Shown: positions 61,701 to 62,720 of the stretch, piece after piece | How positions within the stretch are numbered: the first letter of the stretch is position 1 | Layout: every line of letters begins with the position of its first letter | Assembly: GCA_963995525.1 (NCBI GenBank) | Contig: OZ023214.1 | Location: 37,519,809 to 37,583,808 of the forward strand | DNA: 64,000 bases | Reading direction: 5' to 3' | Origin: Escarpia spicata | Lineage: Eukaryota > Annelida > Polychaeta > Sabellida > Siboglinidae | The notes under the pieces: model-generated | Database searches by the model: none | The model's input: only the letters and a program-made list of their open reading frames with translations | What the model was told of the DNA's origin: nothing | Made by a program: the position numbers and the translations under genes

Positions 61701-61885
61701 AGTTCAAGGGCTGTCAAAAGGAAGGAATCGTGTATCAATTTTGCAGCTACAACATCCAGTGACACCGTTTCAGTTTCGGGTATCAAATCTGGTGATCGCT
61801 CTTTTTCGGACGCCGTCAATTTCGTTTCAATCACATTTTCAATCAAATCATTTTCATTCAGAAACGGGTTCAGATGAGCTGCCAT
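717..61885 (-). CDS. RELCH: RELCH (KIAA1468) orthologue, complete 26-exon coding region
   Basis: RELCH is known as a Rab11 effector that tethers recycling endosomes to the trans-Golgi network with OSBP and promotes non-vesicular cholesterol transfer. Coding joins (minus strand, in order): 61885-61585, 58574-58485, 54386-54315, 53394-53222, 51421-51233, 49340-49252, 48205-47822, 47112-46935, 46561-46449, 45928-45838, 45243-45172, 44656-44516, 44025-43861, 43425-43257, 42458-42320, 41313-41190, 40603-40555, 39893-39808, 38948-38842, 38314-38215, 37722-37640, 37154-37091, 36039-35901, 5595-5479, 4163-4004, 879-717. Every junction keeps frame, giving 1185 residues against about 1216 in human. The layout is an N-terminal LisH-like segment (about 42-75), a second LisH (about 180-212), a coiled coil (about 265-310), a charged low-conservation linker (about 306-430) and a HEAT-type helical region to the C-terminus. 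Diagnostic strings are LLTALELHTELVESG, RALNFLVNEY, LPHIVPNVLLAKRE, EIRSSLVLSMLQQML, HQVFLPSFA and LPGLRCLLRDME. Junction 11/12 has a GC donor or an alternative pair. Identification rests on my recall of the vertebrate protein. Confidence 0.93.
880..1618. other. RELCH intron 25, unannotated left part
   Basis: AT-rich intron sequence between exon 26 and the 55-bp minisatellite. I see no coding exon or recognisable element. Confidence 0.5.
1619..2993. repeat. Minisatellite, 25 copies of a 55-bp unit
   Basis: The anchor ctgtcctctt recurs from 1621 to 2941 at an exact 55-bp step (24 steps). Each unit carries the inverted pair ACTGAATCA / TGATTCAGT around a 7-base loop. Units differ mainly in cccgtg versus cctgtg and in the bases after cagt. 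Copies from about 2800 rightward are more degenerate. The array lies in RELCH intron 25. Confidence 0.95.
2994..4003. other. RELCH intron 25, unannotated right part
   Basis: Intron sequence between the minisatellite and exon 25. Open frames on both strands here (about 3054-3877) show no family resemblance and overlap each other, so I call no gene. Confidence 0.5.
4004..4163 (-). CDS. RELCH: RELCH exon 25
   Basis: Residues 1079-1131. FISDQLISMALLPGLRCLLR then VVASMIREFESGNKG. Acceptor cttggggtcag, donor GAGAG|gtaagg. Confidence 0.95.
4255..4700. repeat. Dispersed repeat, copy in intron 24
   Basis: This resembles 41395-41770. Shared pieces in the same order include cagtttattttcctc, aaatactaaatg/aaatacttgcat, gatatttcaacaaatgaggt and ctttatgatctgt. 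Both copies lie in RELCH introns in the same orientation. The class is unknown. Confidence 0.6.
5479..5595 (-). CDS. RELCH: RELCH exon 24
   Basis: Residues 1040-1078. VLPRLAIVAASNNHAGN, then VAMQLFEAYSALSCC, matching vertebrate ATHLFEAYSALSCC. Acceptor tgtttcag, donor TGCT|gtatcc. Phase agrees with exon 23 across the 30-kb gap, which is the main proof that the two halves are one gene. Confidence 0.95.
5942..5959. repeat. (GT)n microsatellite
   Basis: Short TG/GT run in intron 23. Confidence 0.8.
7261..8529. repeat. Minisatellite, 27 copies of a 47-bp unit
   Basis: The unit starts gttgggtgactgttgcctgt and recurs at an exact 47-bp step. Copies are nearly identical. The one clear variable site reads tcagcag in copies 1-6, tcggcag in copies 7-15 and tcagcag in copies 16-27. 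The array is free of stops in all three minus frames, so overlapping 184-residue frames arise; these follow from the repeat and are not genes. Confidence 0.97.
8611..10710. mobile_element. Candidate non-autonomous DNA transposon
   Basis: A 17-bp perfect inverted pair, atatatgggcatatcca at 8611-8627 and its complement at 10694-10710, brackets about 2.1 kb, and both outer sides run into (TA)n. Inside, atcacgacc or its complement occurs at 8997, 9191, 9579, 9723 and 10508, with a close variant at 9396. A 76-bp segment is duplicated at about 9689-9764 and 10475-10550. There is no transposase frame. The TA-rich termini could make the inverted pair less meaningful than it looks. Confidence 0.45.
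10704..10770. repeat. (AT)n microsatellite
   Basis: TA dinucleotide run with occasional TTTA interruptions, at the right edge of the candidate transposon. Confidence 0.9.
10771..13904. other. Intron 23 segment without recognised gene
   Basis: It contains a duplicated 38-bp unit at about 12003-12072, a GT/GCAT microsatellite at about 12619-12705 and a 10-bp tandem (gtacatgatt / gtatatgatt) at about 12884-12955. Open frames near 10884-11454 (minus) and 12411-12806 (plus) match no family I know; the second runs through the microsatellite. Confidence 0.5.
12619..12705. repeat. Compound GT / GCAT microsatellite
   Basis: Runs of GT and GCAT repeats. Confidence 0.85.
13905..15135 (-). mobile_element. 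CR1-like non-LTR retrotransposon, 5'-truncated copy 1
   Basis: Minus-strand fragments encode the second half of a CR1-type reverse transcriptase: SGVPQGSVLGSILFLIYIND, LLKFADDTKVFRRIESDGN and a C-terminal GLIFKNISYKEKEVIILLYK. The catalytic FADD is intact, but the frame is broken by indels and a deletion between the FADD block and the C-terminal block. The 3' UTR at 13905-14030 (complement of gccacccagagaattaactc) is shared with the copy at 28372. It sits in the same orientation as RELCH. Confidence 0.88.
16126..16345 (+). repeat. Partial copy of the tRNA-module dispersed repeat
   Basis: This matches the left part of 21005-21660: cttgaattcatattatatta, ccatgtccaccaag, ttccacattttatgctgtg and gcgcactttt. 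It then skips about 120 bases and resumes at ccgatgtaatacaaac, so it carries an internal deletion. Confidence 0.75.
16476..16646. repeat. Inverted repeat, 16-bp perfect arms
   Basis: agctttgatgtccaaa at 16476-16491 is the exact complement of 16631-16646. The spacer is about 139 bases. No function is known. Confidence 0.7.
16965..17650 (-). repeat. Dispersed repeat with tRNA-like module, copy A
   Basis: Nearly the whole segment is repeated at 24281-25000 in the same orientation and at 21005-21660 inverted. On the minus strand, 17225-17137 contains tagctcagtcaat (A-box-like) and ggttcaaacct (B-box-like), the two internal RNA polymerase III promoter boxes of tRNA genes. The cloverleaf stems do not form, so it is a tRNA-derived module and not a working tRNA. 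Confidence 0.75.
17875..18208 (-). mobile_element. MITE-like element, copy 1
   Basis: Its ends, ttaaaagagggcagtctggt (17876-) and the complement of gaggaactgactgttccctt (18186-), are inverted relative to each other. The interior matches 26607-26957 and 31494-31794 in inverted orientation (for example the complement of ccaataaagcttgttttgaa). No coding capacity. Confidence 0.7.
18209..20302. other. Intron 23 segment, mostly unrecognised
   Basis: A SINE-body-like piece (ctgcaattagtgcatgaaga, about 18357-18480) resembles 34805-34860. A CA-rich run is at about 20060-20145, and another SINE-body piece (cactccttggcaggcc) is near 20190. A minus-strand frame at 19221-19523 has two hydrophobic stretches split by a basic stretch, but I could not assign it. 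Confidence 0.45.
20303..20490. repeat. Tandem repeat, about 4 copies of a 45-bp unit
   Basis: The unit aattggtattctggcattgg... recurs at a 45-bp step with a few substitutions per copy. Confidence 0.88.
21005..21660 (+). repeat. Dispersed repeat with tRNA-like module, copy B (inverted)
   Basis: This matches copies A and C in the opposite orientation, including acttgtaggcccattcgcat in complement. The tRNA-like module begins at about 21630 (tctcagtagttcaattggtt, A-box-like) but is cut off at about 21660, where a retroelement tail starts. Confidence 0.75.
21662..22222 (+). mobile_element. Non-LTR retroelement tail, left half (split by a Penelope-like insertion)
   Basis: The frame 21695-22042 encodes the end of a reverse transcriptase: FNFLGITINNHLNWQSHTNK and YNALILPHINYGLLLWG. 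Reading continues with frame breaks to about 22195, then the Penelope-like element intervenes. The matching continuation resumes at 23645 (cacatttaagat repeated on both sides, then SKHEFAKK-like coding). Confidence 0.85.
22223..22574 (-). repeat. Penelope-like element, left inverted arm (coding 3' end)
   Basis: It contains the C-terminal coding tail and the hammerhead-like core (CTGATGA at 22312-22306 and GAAA at 22285-22282, minus strand) in sense with the element. Confidence 0.88.
23294..23644 (+). repeat. Penelope-like element, right inverted arm
   Basis: Inverted copy of 22223-22574. It reads the same C-terminal peptide on the plus strand and carries the same hammerhead-like core at 23555-23585. 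Confidence 0.88.
23551..23592 (+). ncRNA. Hammerhead-ribozyme-like motif (degenerate)
   Basis: CTGATGA (23555-23561) and GAAA (23582-23585) flank a segment that can pair as gtcggcgt / acgtcaac with one mismatch and one wobble. One extra A lies between CTGATGA and the stem, and I cannot pair a convincing stem III or cleavage triplet, so it is probably degenerate. Hammerheads in Penelope terminal repeats are established knowledge. Confidence 0.4.
23645..24220 (+). mobile_element. Non-LTR retroelement tail, right half and 3' UTR
   Basis: Coding remnants (SKHEFAKK-type, then NNTPSIIINKIYTHSLQ) continue the element interrupted at 22222. The 3' end is at about 24190-24220, with aataaattgattctgag followed by a short ttctgag repeat. 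Confidence 0.75.
24281..25000 (-). repeat. Dispersed repeat with tRNA-like module, copy C
   Basis: Best-preserved tRNA-like module of the family: minus 24565-24481 reads tagctcagttggtagatgc (A box) and ggttcaagcct (B box). The flanking 400 bases match copy A closely. Anticodon and T stems do not pair fully. Confidence 0.78.
25001..26606. other. Intron 23 segment without recognised gene
   Basis: A CA/CGCA microsatellite lies at about 25454-25512. No conserved coding or element was recognised elsewhere. Confidence 0.5.
25454..25512. repeat. CA / CGCA microsatellite
   Basis: Runs of cacaca then (gcac)n. Confidence 0.9.
26607..26957 (+). mobile_element. MITE-like element, copy 2
   Basis: It begins ttaaagggagtcagtctgtt and ends gaacagactgtctccgtttt, i.e. 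inverted termini of about 24 bp. The interior (gggaaaatgggaaatcgt, ccaataaagcttgttttgaa) matches the copy at 31494. Confidence 0.78.
26960..27405. repeat. Degenerate tandem segments
   Basis: Similar segments at about 26974, 27050 and 27378 share aaatct...agacagctatatttat followed by attctattcgaattgatttt. They are diverged copies with an unrelated stretch at about 27135-27320. Confidence 0.55.
28372..31390 (-). mobile_element. CR1-like non-LTR retrotransposon, copy 2 (longest, defective)
   Basis: Minus strand, 5' to 3': an ORF1-like tail with MRDGLHLSGKGAAVFSENLL (31218-31012); an endonuclease region (about 30900-30000) with LGNSDHNQIHF intact but GDFN altered to EDFS and an in-frame stop near 30730; a pre-RT linker (about 29990-29570); then only the second half of the RT with the catalytic box changed to FVDD, and the C-terminus. 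The central RT is lost by deletions around 29575, where AMKDS runs into FQKAFDK and then VVDGEAS. A 186-bp plus-strand fragment (28773-28958) is inserted near the 3' end. It is a dead copy in the RELCH orientation. Confidence 0.9.
28773..28958 (+). mobile_element. Nested retroelement C-terminal fragment
   Basis: It encodes VAAAASLWNTL...VVKTCDTLASFK, the typical end of a non-LTR reverse transcriptase ORF, and is about 97% like 35023-35207 by eye. It interrupts the CR1 copy between its IPKLRD and CGLTTLETRRL blocks. Confidence 0.85.
31494..31794 (+). mobile_element. MITE-like element, copy 3
   Basis: Termini taaaggtaggtggtctgttc and gaacagaccgcctcctttta are inverted complements over about 24 bp. 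The interior is shared with copies at 26607 and 17875. A further half-terminus (agtaacagacagcctcggtt) lies at about 31808. Confidence 0.8.
31795..32954. other. Sequence upstream of the GPCR
   Basis: About 1.1 kb between the MITE-like element and the GPCR. It presumably holds the GPCR promoter. I see no clear TATA box or conserved exon. A tgttgcag at 32950-32957 could be a 3' splice site. Confidence 0.4.
32972..34027 (+). CDS. Intronless class A (rhodopsin-like) GPCR, orphan peptide-receptor type
   Basis: The protein has 351 residues and seven hydrophobic segments at about 27-49, 58-79, 100-128, 147-165, 198-228, 256-281 and 301-325. It has an acidic, Tyr-rich N-terminus without a signal peptide. 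Visible class A landmarks are the GN pair in TM1 (N41), D69 in TM2, C102 at the start of TM3 with Cys in loop 2 (C179/C183), CYVIFMLP in TM6 and a basic KFR after TM7. It resembles the FMRFamide-receptor/GPR139-like peptide receptors that are expanded in marine invertebrates; that placement is inference. Two key motifs are changed: DRY reads E126-G127-A128, so Arg3.50 is missing, and NPxxY reads K-F-F-V-Y. The gene lies inside RELCH intron 23 on the opposite strand. A cag at 32955-32957 just before the ATG could be a splice acceptor of a non-coding first exon. A second Met is at codon 3. The frame is intact and its base composition is more GC-rich than the surroundings. Confidence 0.9.
   Translation: MDMSYDDYINLDDYGFGEDTVETDVHLYVYPIFLVFGGLGNILSVVLLRQFIHRSISTCVYLIVISILDFLVLLIRCGNDWLRAATTYDLSQHLMVYSDIICKVYPFVFNVALHCSKWLLVAMAIEGAVATACPVRVATACTLARAKAAILLLAVLLICVNMHYFWSYELVEINDYGICVKTCTFTMYGHYASEMFVENVFPVINLLLNDILPEVFILACVVIMAVNVAKGHHRGDKKLREWQAKYLLDPESLDRLKVTFLVISLCYVIFMLPTFAFTLFLQLVEKPGYIRYTYEYDRQKNLALLICAVSENIFLSFKFFVYLATLPKFRAHLSHLFTFCVSHRHHTNTIP
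34128..34133 (+). terminator. Candidate GPCR polyadenylation signal (ATTAAA)
   Basis: ATTAAA about 100 bases past the GPCR stop codon. It is a common variant signal, but assignment rests on position only. Confidence 0.3.
34660..35020 (-). mobile_element. tRNA-derived SINE, degenerate copy
   Basis: Minus orientation: a tRNA-like head (gagcaacggactctcaatcg, then a B-box-like gggtttgaatct) at about 35010-34945, followed by the body shared with 36640-36991 (gagtgaacgaacttgccca, cttctctggg) and the gcgc...aaagcactttac segment at about 34700-34735. Confidence 0.75.
35023..35585 (+). mobile_element. Non-LTR retroelement 3' end
   Basis: It encodes FAVAAASLWNTLPSVVKTCD and LASFKCRLKSHFF then stop, followed by an AT-rich 3' UTR with atgtggcgctataccaaat and an (ATT)n tail. 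The first 185 bases match the insertion at 28773. Confidence 0.85.
35901..36039 (-). CDS. RELCH: RELCH exon 23
   Basis: Residues 994-1039. ILDKVHMQFQTFMDDPIYRD and FARVAPNAEPKFRED, matching vertebrate GRVGPNAEPRFRDE. Acceptor cttccacag, donor GACT|gtgagt, which opens the 30.3-kb intron 23. Confidence 0.95.
36640..36991 (-). mobile_element. tRNA-derived SINE
   Basis: On the minus strand from 36990: ggggcacagtggcatagtgg, A box at 36981-36971, ggactctcagtcgagag, B box ggttcaaatcc at 36937-36927, then a body with gcaagttcgttcactc. The head looks tRNA-Ser/Leu-like. It lies in RELCH intron 22. Confidence 0.85.
37091..37154 (-). CDS. RELCH: RELCH exon 22
   Basis: Residues about 972-993. SVRIATIPTLGTIMETATDR, matching vertebrate SVRIATIPAFGTIMETVIQR. 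Acceptor gattttcag, donor GAGCC|gtaagt. Confidence 0.94.
37640..37722 (-). CDS. RELCH: RELCH exon 21
   Basis: Residues 945-971. LLVRGLKETLIGTRVVPALI then TLASDPE. Acceptor cgtttgcag, donor GAAAT|gtatgt. A short tandem repeat (about 39-bp unit) lies directly before the acceptor. Confidence 0.94.
37723..37815. repeat. Short tandem repeat, about 39-bp unit
   Basis: gtcaggtaaatgacagatga and near copies repeat two to three times directly before the exon 21 acceptor. Confidence 0.75.
38215..38314 (-). CDS. RELCH: RELCH exon 20
   Basis: Residues about 911-944. MNPDYHELLLTVLWEGVVHP then DVRCSSAKMFE, aligned to vertebrate NPAYHELLLTVLWYGVVHT. Acceptor actttcag, donor TTTGAG|gtgaat. Confidence 0.94.
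38390..38565. repeat. Compound CA-rich microsatellite
   Basis: Long stretch of cacaca with cgca, cata and gtac interruptions in intron 19. It produces open frames on both strands that are not genes. Confidence 0.9.
38842..38948 (-). CDS. RELCH: RELCH exon 19
   Basis: Residues 876-910. EDDQSQLSGFLRDLLCTLSV then HRAPLHSLSAALVQL. Acceptor gacccccag, donor CTCTC|gtgagt. Confidence 0.92.
39808..39893 (-). CDS. RELCH: RELCH exon 18
   Basis: Residues 847-875. QTALTKCTVPVYAASILGAF, matching vertebrate NGVLTKATVPIYATGVL. Acceptor ccttatag, donor GGAGAG|gtaaca. Confidence 0.93.
39973..40070. repeat. Tandem repeat, 5 copies of a 20-bp unit
   Basis: cattattgtataaccttatt repeats with few changes in intron 17. 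Confidence 0.9.
40555..40603 (-). CDS. RELCH: RELCH exon 17 (49-nt exon)
   Basis: Residues 831-846, IKSKFSVVLSIPDDHL, aligned to vertebrate VKPQFQEILRLSEENI. It is the smallest exon. Acceptor catattcag, donor CTTAG|gtgagt. Confidence 0.9.
40918..41040 (+). mobile_element. MITE-like element, 5'-truncated copy
   Basis: It shares ttaaacgcaatttgacaggc, agtcttaagaacattatgtt and the terminal gaacagaaaccttccttc with the family at 26607 and 31494. Confidence 0.65.
41108..41158. repeat. Tandem repeat, 13-bp unit
   Basis: gtgacacaagaca repeats three times, about 30 bases past the exon 16 donor. Confidence 0.85.
41190..41313 (-). CDS. RELCH: RELCH exon 16
   Basis: Residues 789-830. VPQMLNLINTLDVLDP, then FFYDLCRTFGHTFTVSK, matching vertebrate FFWRLCRTFGKIFTNTK. 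Acceptor gtacgcag, donor AGCAAG|gtatat. Confidence 0.94.
41395..41770. repeat. Dispersed repeat, copy in intron 15
   Basis: Diverged partner of 4255-4700 in the same orientation (shared gatatttcaacaaatgaggt and others). No coding potential is visible. Confidence 0.6.
42320..42458 (-). CDS. RELCH: RELCH exon 15
   Basis: Residues 743-788. GKLSRLLHLFEVYISEEWYE and PWEAFNWVAGD. Acceptor cccgccag was chosen because only this AG gives the phase needed by exon 14; a stronger-looking pyrimidine tract lies 14 bases further in. Donor ACTT|gtgagt. Confidence 0.85.
43257..43425 (-). CDS. RELCH: RELCH exon 14
   Basis: Residues 687-742. It encodes LEMLRQLIAPMFVSVLQSGP, aligning to the vertebrate LSALQSLIPSLFALVLQNAP segment. 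Acceptor ttccaccag, donor GCCG|gtaggt. Confidence 0.9.
43746..43822. repeat. Perfect 23-bp hairpin in intron 13
   Basis: Arms 43746-43768 and 43800-43822 are exact complements with a 31-base loop. It lies 38 bases past the exon 13 donor on the RELCH transcript. Confidence 0.9.
43861..44025 (-). CDS. RELCH: RELCH exon 13
   Basis: Residues 632-686. LDTLGDSSEKVMSAAHQVFL then PSFAMWALELG, a conserved HEAT-type helix pair. Acceptor ttggccag, donor GTGGAG|gtaaga. A 23-bp perfect hairpin lies just downstream in intron 13. Confidence 0.95.
44516..44656 (-). CDS. RELCH: RELCH exon 12
   Basis: Residues 585-631. NEIRSSLVLSMLQQMLSDDK through GVLTGFIDDSDKFKQ. Acceptor ttgtatcag; an alternative acceptor ccatcag starts the exon at 44670. 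Donor AAACAG|gtgagt. Confidence 0.92.
45172..45243 (-). CDS. RELCH: RELCH exon 11
   Basis: Residues 561-584. ITHKYFERRLLVAEACGALT then PYLP. Acceptor ttgttacag. The colinear choice uses a GC donor, CTGCCG|gcaagt. Alternatively GGCAA|gtaaac at 45168 pairs in frame with the acceptor at 44670. Confidence 0.88.
45838..45928 (-). CDS. RELCH: RELCH exon 10
   Basis: Residues about 530-560. EMILTGCVAFAQHVGPSRAE and LLPQCWEQ, colinear with vertebrate RELCH. Acceptor attcttag, donor AACAG|gtacgt. Confidence 0.95.
46449..46561 (-). CDS. RELCH: RELCH exon 9
   Basis: Residues about 493-530. ELIPLILCAATLHPDSTRRD, then QLLNILFNLIKRPDKEQR. Acceptor gactcgtag, donor CAGAG|gtcagt. Confidence 0.95.
46935..47112 (-). 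CDS. RELCH: RELCH exon 8 (start of helical repeat region)
   Basis: Residues about 433-492. It encodes FQQALLDATF and LMLARCLPHIVPNVLLAKRE, almost identical to vertebrate RELCH. Acceptor atttcag, donor CGAGAG|gtgggc. Confidence 0.95.
47822..48205 (-). CDS. RELCH: RELCH exon 7 (charged variable linker)
   Basis: Residues about 305-433. It begins QVENARLMKSSTPAVSPIGT at the coiled-coil end, then is rich in Asp, Glu, Lys, Arg and Ser with no recognisable fold. This is the largest exon and the least conserved part. Acceptor gttttgttgcag, donor CAGAG|gtatgc. Confidence 0.88.
49252..49340 (-). CDS. RELCH: RELCH exon 6 (coiled coil)
   Basis: Residues 276 to about 305. It encodes TERLRVTEEQLQSTTAENKF and LAQQLKTMER, a heptad-rich helix aligning to the vertebrate coiled coil. 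Acceptor ccctgacag, donor GAGAG|gtgggt. Confidence 0.87.
49780..51010 (-). mobile_element. CR1-like non-LTR retrotransposon, copy 3
   Basis: Minus-strand RT remnants: MCLTSVICKLLERLIKDHVV, FQKAFEK, MPHQRLLLKLKALGIGNGII, NGVPQGSVLRPILFLIYIND, LKFVDDTKVFRRIKRDG and the C-terminal CGLTTLETRRLREDQIEVFK. The catalytic box is FVDD rather than FADD and frameshifts are present. Nearly identical in parts to the copies at 13905 and 28372. It lies in RELCH intron 5, in the same orientation. Confidence 0.88.
51035..51105 (+). mobile_element. MITE-like element, 3' terminal fragment
   Basis: acattacattaattaataaa then aggaacagactgcctcgttt, the family's 3' end. It abuts the 5' side of the CR1 copy. Confidence 0.65.
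51233..51421 (-). CDS. RELCH: RELCH exon 5
   Basis: Residues 213-275. It starts DFDDWDDVGLNLPKPASLL and LYREFSQH, the conserved post-LisH segment. Acceptor acatttag. I placed the donor at GAGCTG|gtcagt because it is the only choice that keeps phase 0 into exon 6; a downstream GAGGA|gtgatt is out of frame with the preferred acceptor. Confidence 0.87.
51422..53221. other. RELCH intron 4
   Basis: AT-rich. A region rich in aattcca motifs occurs at about 51540-51900. No gene was recognised. Confidence 0.5.
53222..53394 (-). CDS. RELCH: RELCH exon 4 (LisH domain)
   Basis: Residues 155-212. It contains ERRALNFLVNEYMLLNNYKL, the LisH motif that is nearly identical in vertebrate RELCH, followed by TSVTFSEEN. 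Acceptor gcattacag, donor AATCAG|gtacgg. Confidence 0.95.
53664..54293. repeat. Minisatellite, 30 copies of a 21-bp unit
   Basis: gatgaccacatacttcctgg plus one base repeats at an exact 21-bp step from 53664 to 54273. Only the last two or three bases vary (ggc, gtt, gtc, gtg). It fills about two thirds of RELCH intron 3. Because 21 is a multiple of 3, it creates long open frames on both strands (such as MTTYFLA repeats) that are not genes. Confidence 0.97.
54315..54386 (-). CDS. RELCH: RELCH exon 3 (short coiled-coil helix)
   Basis: Residues 131-154, VLEFELRKAQETIKSLRQSL and a few more residues, predicted coiled coil. Acceptor cattttag, donor GCAG|gtatgt. The donor lies 21 bases from a 30-copy minisatellite that fills most of intron 3. 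Confidence 0.93.
54880..55480 (-). mobile_element. Non-LTR retroelement C-terminal remnant
   Basis: Minus frames encode RSIIEYASSSLAP, RKFVTGDYHYQTTSNPTEMI and SFIPSNIRQWNQL, the usual end of a reverse transcriptase ORF, with several frame breaks. It lies in intron 2. Confidence 0.75.
55620..58410 (-). mobile_element. Non-LTR retrotransposon, defective, with a nested insertion
   Basis: Minus strand: an endonuclease end (MIHDHGLEQLVMESTRLKNT, VIPGLSDHN; about 58331-58140), KPWITPDIRKLVKRRR (about 57930), then RT parts ILITIFQSSISTGEVPLDWR, YDPTNYRPVSITSVPCKILE, IIMDFAKAFDRVNHSLLL, SGVPQGAVVGPALFLAYIND and LFADDTAVYHL, and a C-terminus at about 55640. The catalytic Asp residues are present. 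Frameshifts occur near 56780, 57080 and 57330, and a retroelement 3' end is inserted at about 57428-57835. It is in the RELCH orientation, in intron 2. Confidence 0.9.
57428..57835 (-). mobile_element. Nested retroelement 3' end
   Basis: Minus strand: RYVTPTRNTSIPNKLTQLPS then LTQFKKAIKLSLLS, a 3' UTR, AATAAA and a terminal (ATTC)n tail at 57445-57428. It interrupts the larger element between its WITPDIRKL and RT blocks. Confidence 0.75.
58485..58574 (-). CDS. RELCH: RELCH exon 2
   Basis: Residues 101-130. Acceptor tctctgcag, donor GCAG|gtatga. It encodes FDSLDFARFSDDGDRLESD, matching the vertebrate segment just before the VLEFELRKA helix. The exon is preceded by retroelement remnants in intron 2 and followed upstream by an antisense element in intron 1. 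Confidence 0.9.
59159..61240 (+). mobile_element. Non-LTR retrotransposon, 5'-truncated, intact RT frame, antisense in intron 1
   Basis: The frame opens at PWITPTLKKLMQKRDK (about 59168), so the endonuclease domain is missing. The RT and its C-terminal region are uninterrupted. The 3' UTR ends in ggctaggcgtgtattggaag and a short (GAA)n tail at about 61230. It sits opposite to RELCH in intron 1. Confidence 0.9.
59201..61078 (+). CDS. Reverse transcriptase of a non-LTR retrotransposon (Jockey/CR1-type)
   Basis: A 625-residue uninterrupted frame from the first Met; coding similarity starts a little upstream, so the true ORF was longer. RNA-dependent DNA polymerase used for target-primed reverse transcription. 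RT blocks in order: SNYRPISLTCIASKLMEHIL, LQHGFRSQVSCKTQL, VIVMDFSKAFDKVSHKKL (catalytic D269), SGVPQGSVLGPCLFLFYIND, VRFFADDTIMY (catalytic D357-D358), KYLGVTIT, then the C-terminal IQRRAARYVL, and FFPSTIRLWNSLPQYI. All three catalytic aspartates are present. No endonuclease remains, so the copy is not autonomous. The intact frame points to a recent insertion. Confidence 0.92.
   Translation: MQKRDKMYKCHKHTPKYKHLKQTIQQQLRTAYWNYVNEIVTSTEDSQQKQGYAKRFWTYMKHCRTNHTGVSPLKQNGILHSNPKAKVDILNQQFQSVFTDDPSPQETKLPNPTLPETPEIEITEAGVLKLLQNLKPYKAQGPDNINPRILKELAAEIAPSLTLIFQKSYATGEVPTDWLKANVSPIFKNGQKYIASNYRPISLTCIASKLMEHILVSSIMKHAHSHNILYHLQHGFRSQVSCKTQLIQFIHDLVTHMQSGTQTDVIVMDFSKAFDKVSHKKLTYKIHHYGIQGKTNSWIRSFLTDRTQRVIIEREASSEVPVTSGVPQGSVLGPCLFLFYINDIPDNITSTVRFFADDTIMYIALKPKTNTAVLQEDLHKLGKWAITWNMEFNLQKCHVIPVTRNKTVINNQYMLHGQTLETVSQVKYLGVTITSDLWWNAHINNICLKANRSLGLLRRNLKVPSIQIKTQAYFTFVRPIMENSCTVWDPYTLTQINKLEMIQRRAARYVLYRHDNTSSVTDMLQTLGWRSLSDRRTDAKLCMMYKIANGLVGIPANQYLIPINVVTRKQHSLSYLIPHSRCNYHLYSFFPSTIRLWNSLPQYIVNQNSLDAFKSNIQTLHYPMF
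61585..61885 (-). CDS. RELCH: RELCH exon 1 (start codon, first LisH-like segment)
   Basis: Residues 1-100 plus one base. It begins MAAHLNPFLNENDL, which fits the family's acidic NPFL start, and carries SLDVVAAKLIHDSFLLTALE and ELHRLRDFFSNPANFE. The donor is TTTAC|gtaagt. No earlier in-frame ATG was chosen because this Met matches the conserved N-terminus. Confidence 0.92.
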
Positions 61886-61888
61886 TTT

Positions 61889-61901
61889 ACGTGATCACGT
61901 G
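61889..61901. promoter_or_regulatory. Palindrome with E-box next to the RELCH start codon
   Basis: ACGTGATCACGT at 61889-61900 is a perfect 12-bp palindrome, and CACGTG overlaps it at 61896-61901. It lies 4-16 bases before the RELCH ATG. CACGTG is bound by bHLH-ZIP factors (MYC/USF/TFE families). Function is inferred only from sequence and position. Confidence 0.35.
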
Positions 61902-62299
61902 GACATTGTTGATTAAATTGAGATGTTCGCGTAGATGCTCAACGTTGGCTACTTCCAATGTTTAACACATTGGCACACTAAAAATTAATATCTCACGCAG
62001 AAGGTAGGGGATATGAAAGTAAAATGGGCCTCTTGTGCACGGTATGGGCATATCAACGCGGGAACGAAAGGTTGGCAGGGGGAAGCTGCCCCTGGAATTT
62101 CTCTGGGGGGCAGACATATGGTTCGGCGACCCCATTAAATGTGAGCGTGAATGTTTGTTTTGTGGTGAGCGTGAATGACGGGTAGAAATGTAAATTTTAT
62201 GAGACAATTAATGTGTATTTTGTCGACTGTGAAAGGTGTGTGCAGTTGAAAGGCAGACATATGGTTTTCTGCCCCCCGTCTCAGTAATTTTTTCCAAAG

Positions 62300-62720
62300 C
62301 AATCCCGTCTTCGAATGTCATCATTTCAGCCAAGACAGCGGAGAGGAGTAGCTTGAGAAGGTAAATCGACAGCAGCAGTGCTACGTAAAAAAATTTTTTT
62401 TAACAGCACTAGCTGCCCCCTCCCCGTGTTCGGATGTCACGAGTTCACGGCAAAGACAGCGGAGAAGCTGAAGTTACTGCAAGGCGAAACATTTCCAACA
62501 GCACCCCCGTCTGTCTTCCGATGTCAAGCTAACCAAGACAGCCACAAGGTGAAGGAAGATGTGAAGATTTGCAGTGATGCTGAAGCTCCAGTAGCCCCCC
62601 CCCAGTATGAATTTTGTTCACGTGTCACTGCAAAGCTGTTGCAAATGATCGTGCTGCTGATAGTGCAGCCTCCTTAATTTTTGCTGTTGTTCAAGTGTGC
62701 AACATTCACGAAGTGGTCAT
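62300..62720. repeat. Diverged tandem units in the RELCH upstream flank
   Basis: Units at about 62312, 62428, 62515 and 62612 share a pattern of (tt)cg-atgtca, then aagacagcgg-like and gaag blocks. Spacing is about 90-115 bases. Divergence is high. Confidence 0.5.
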
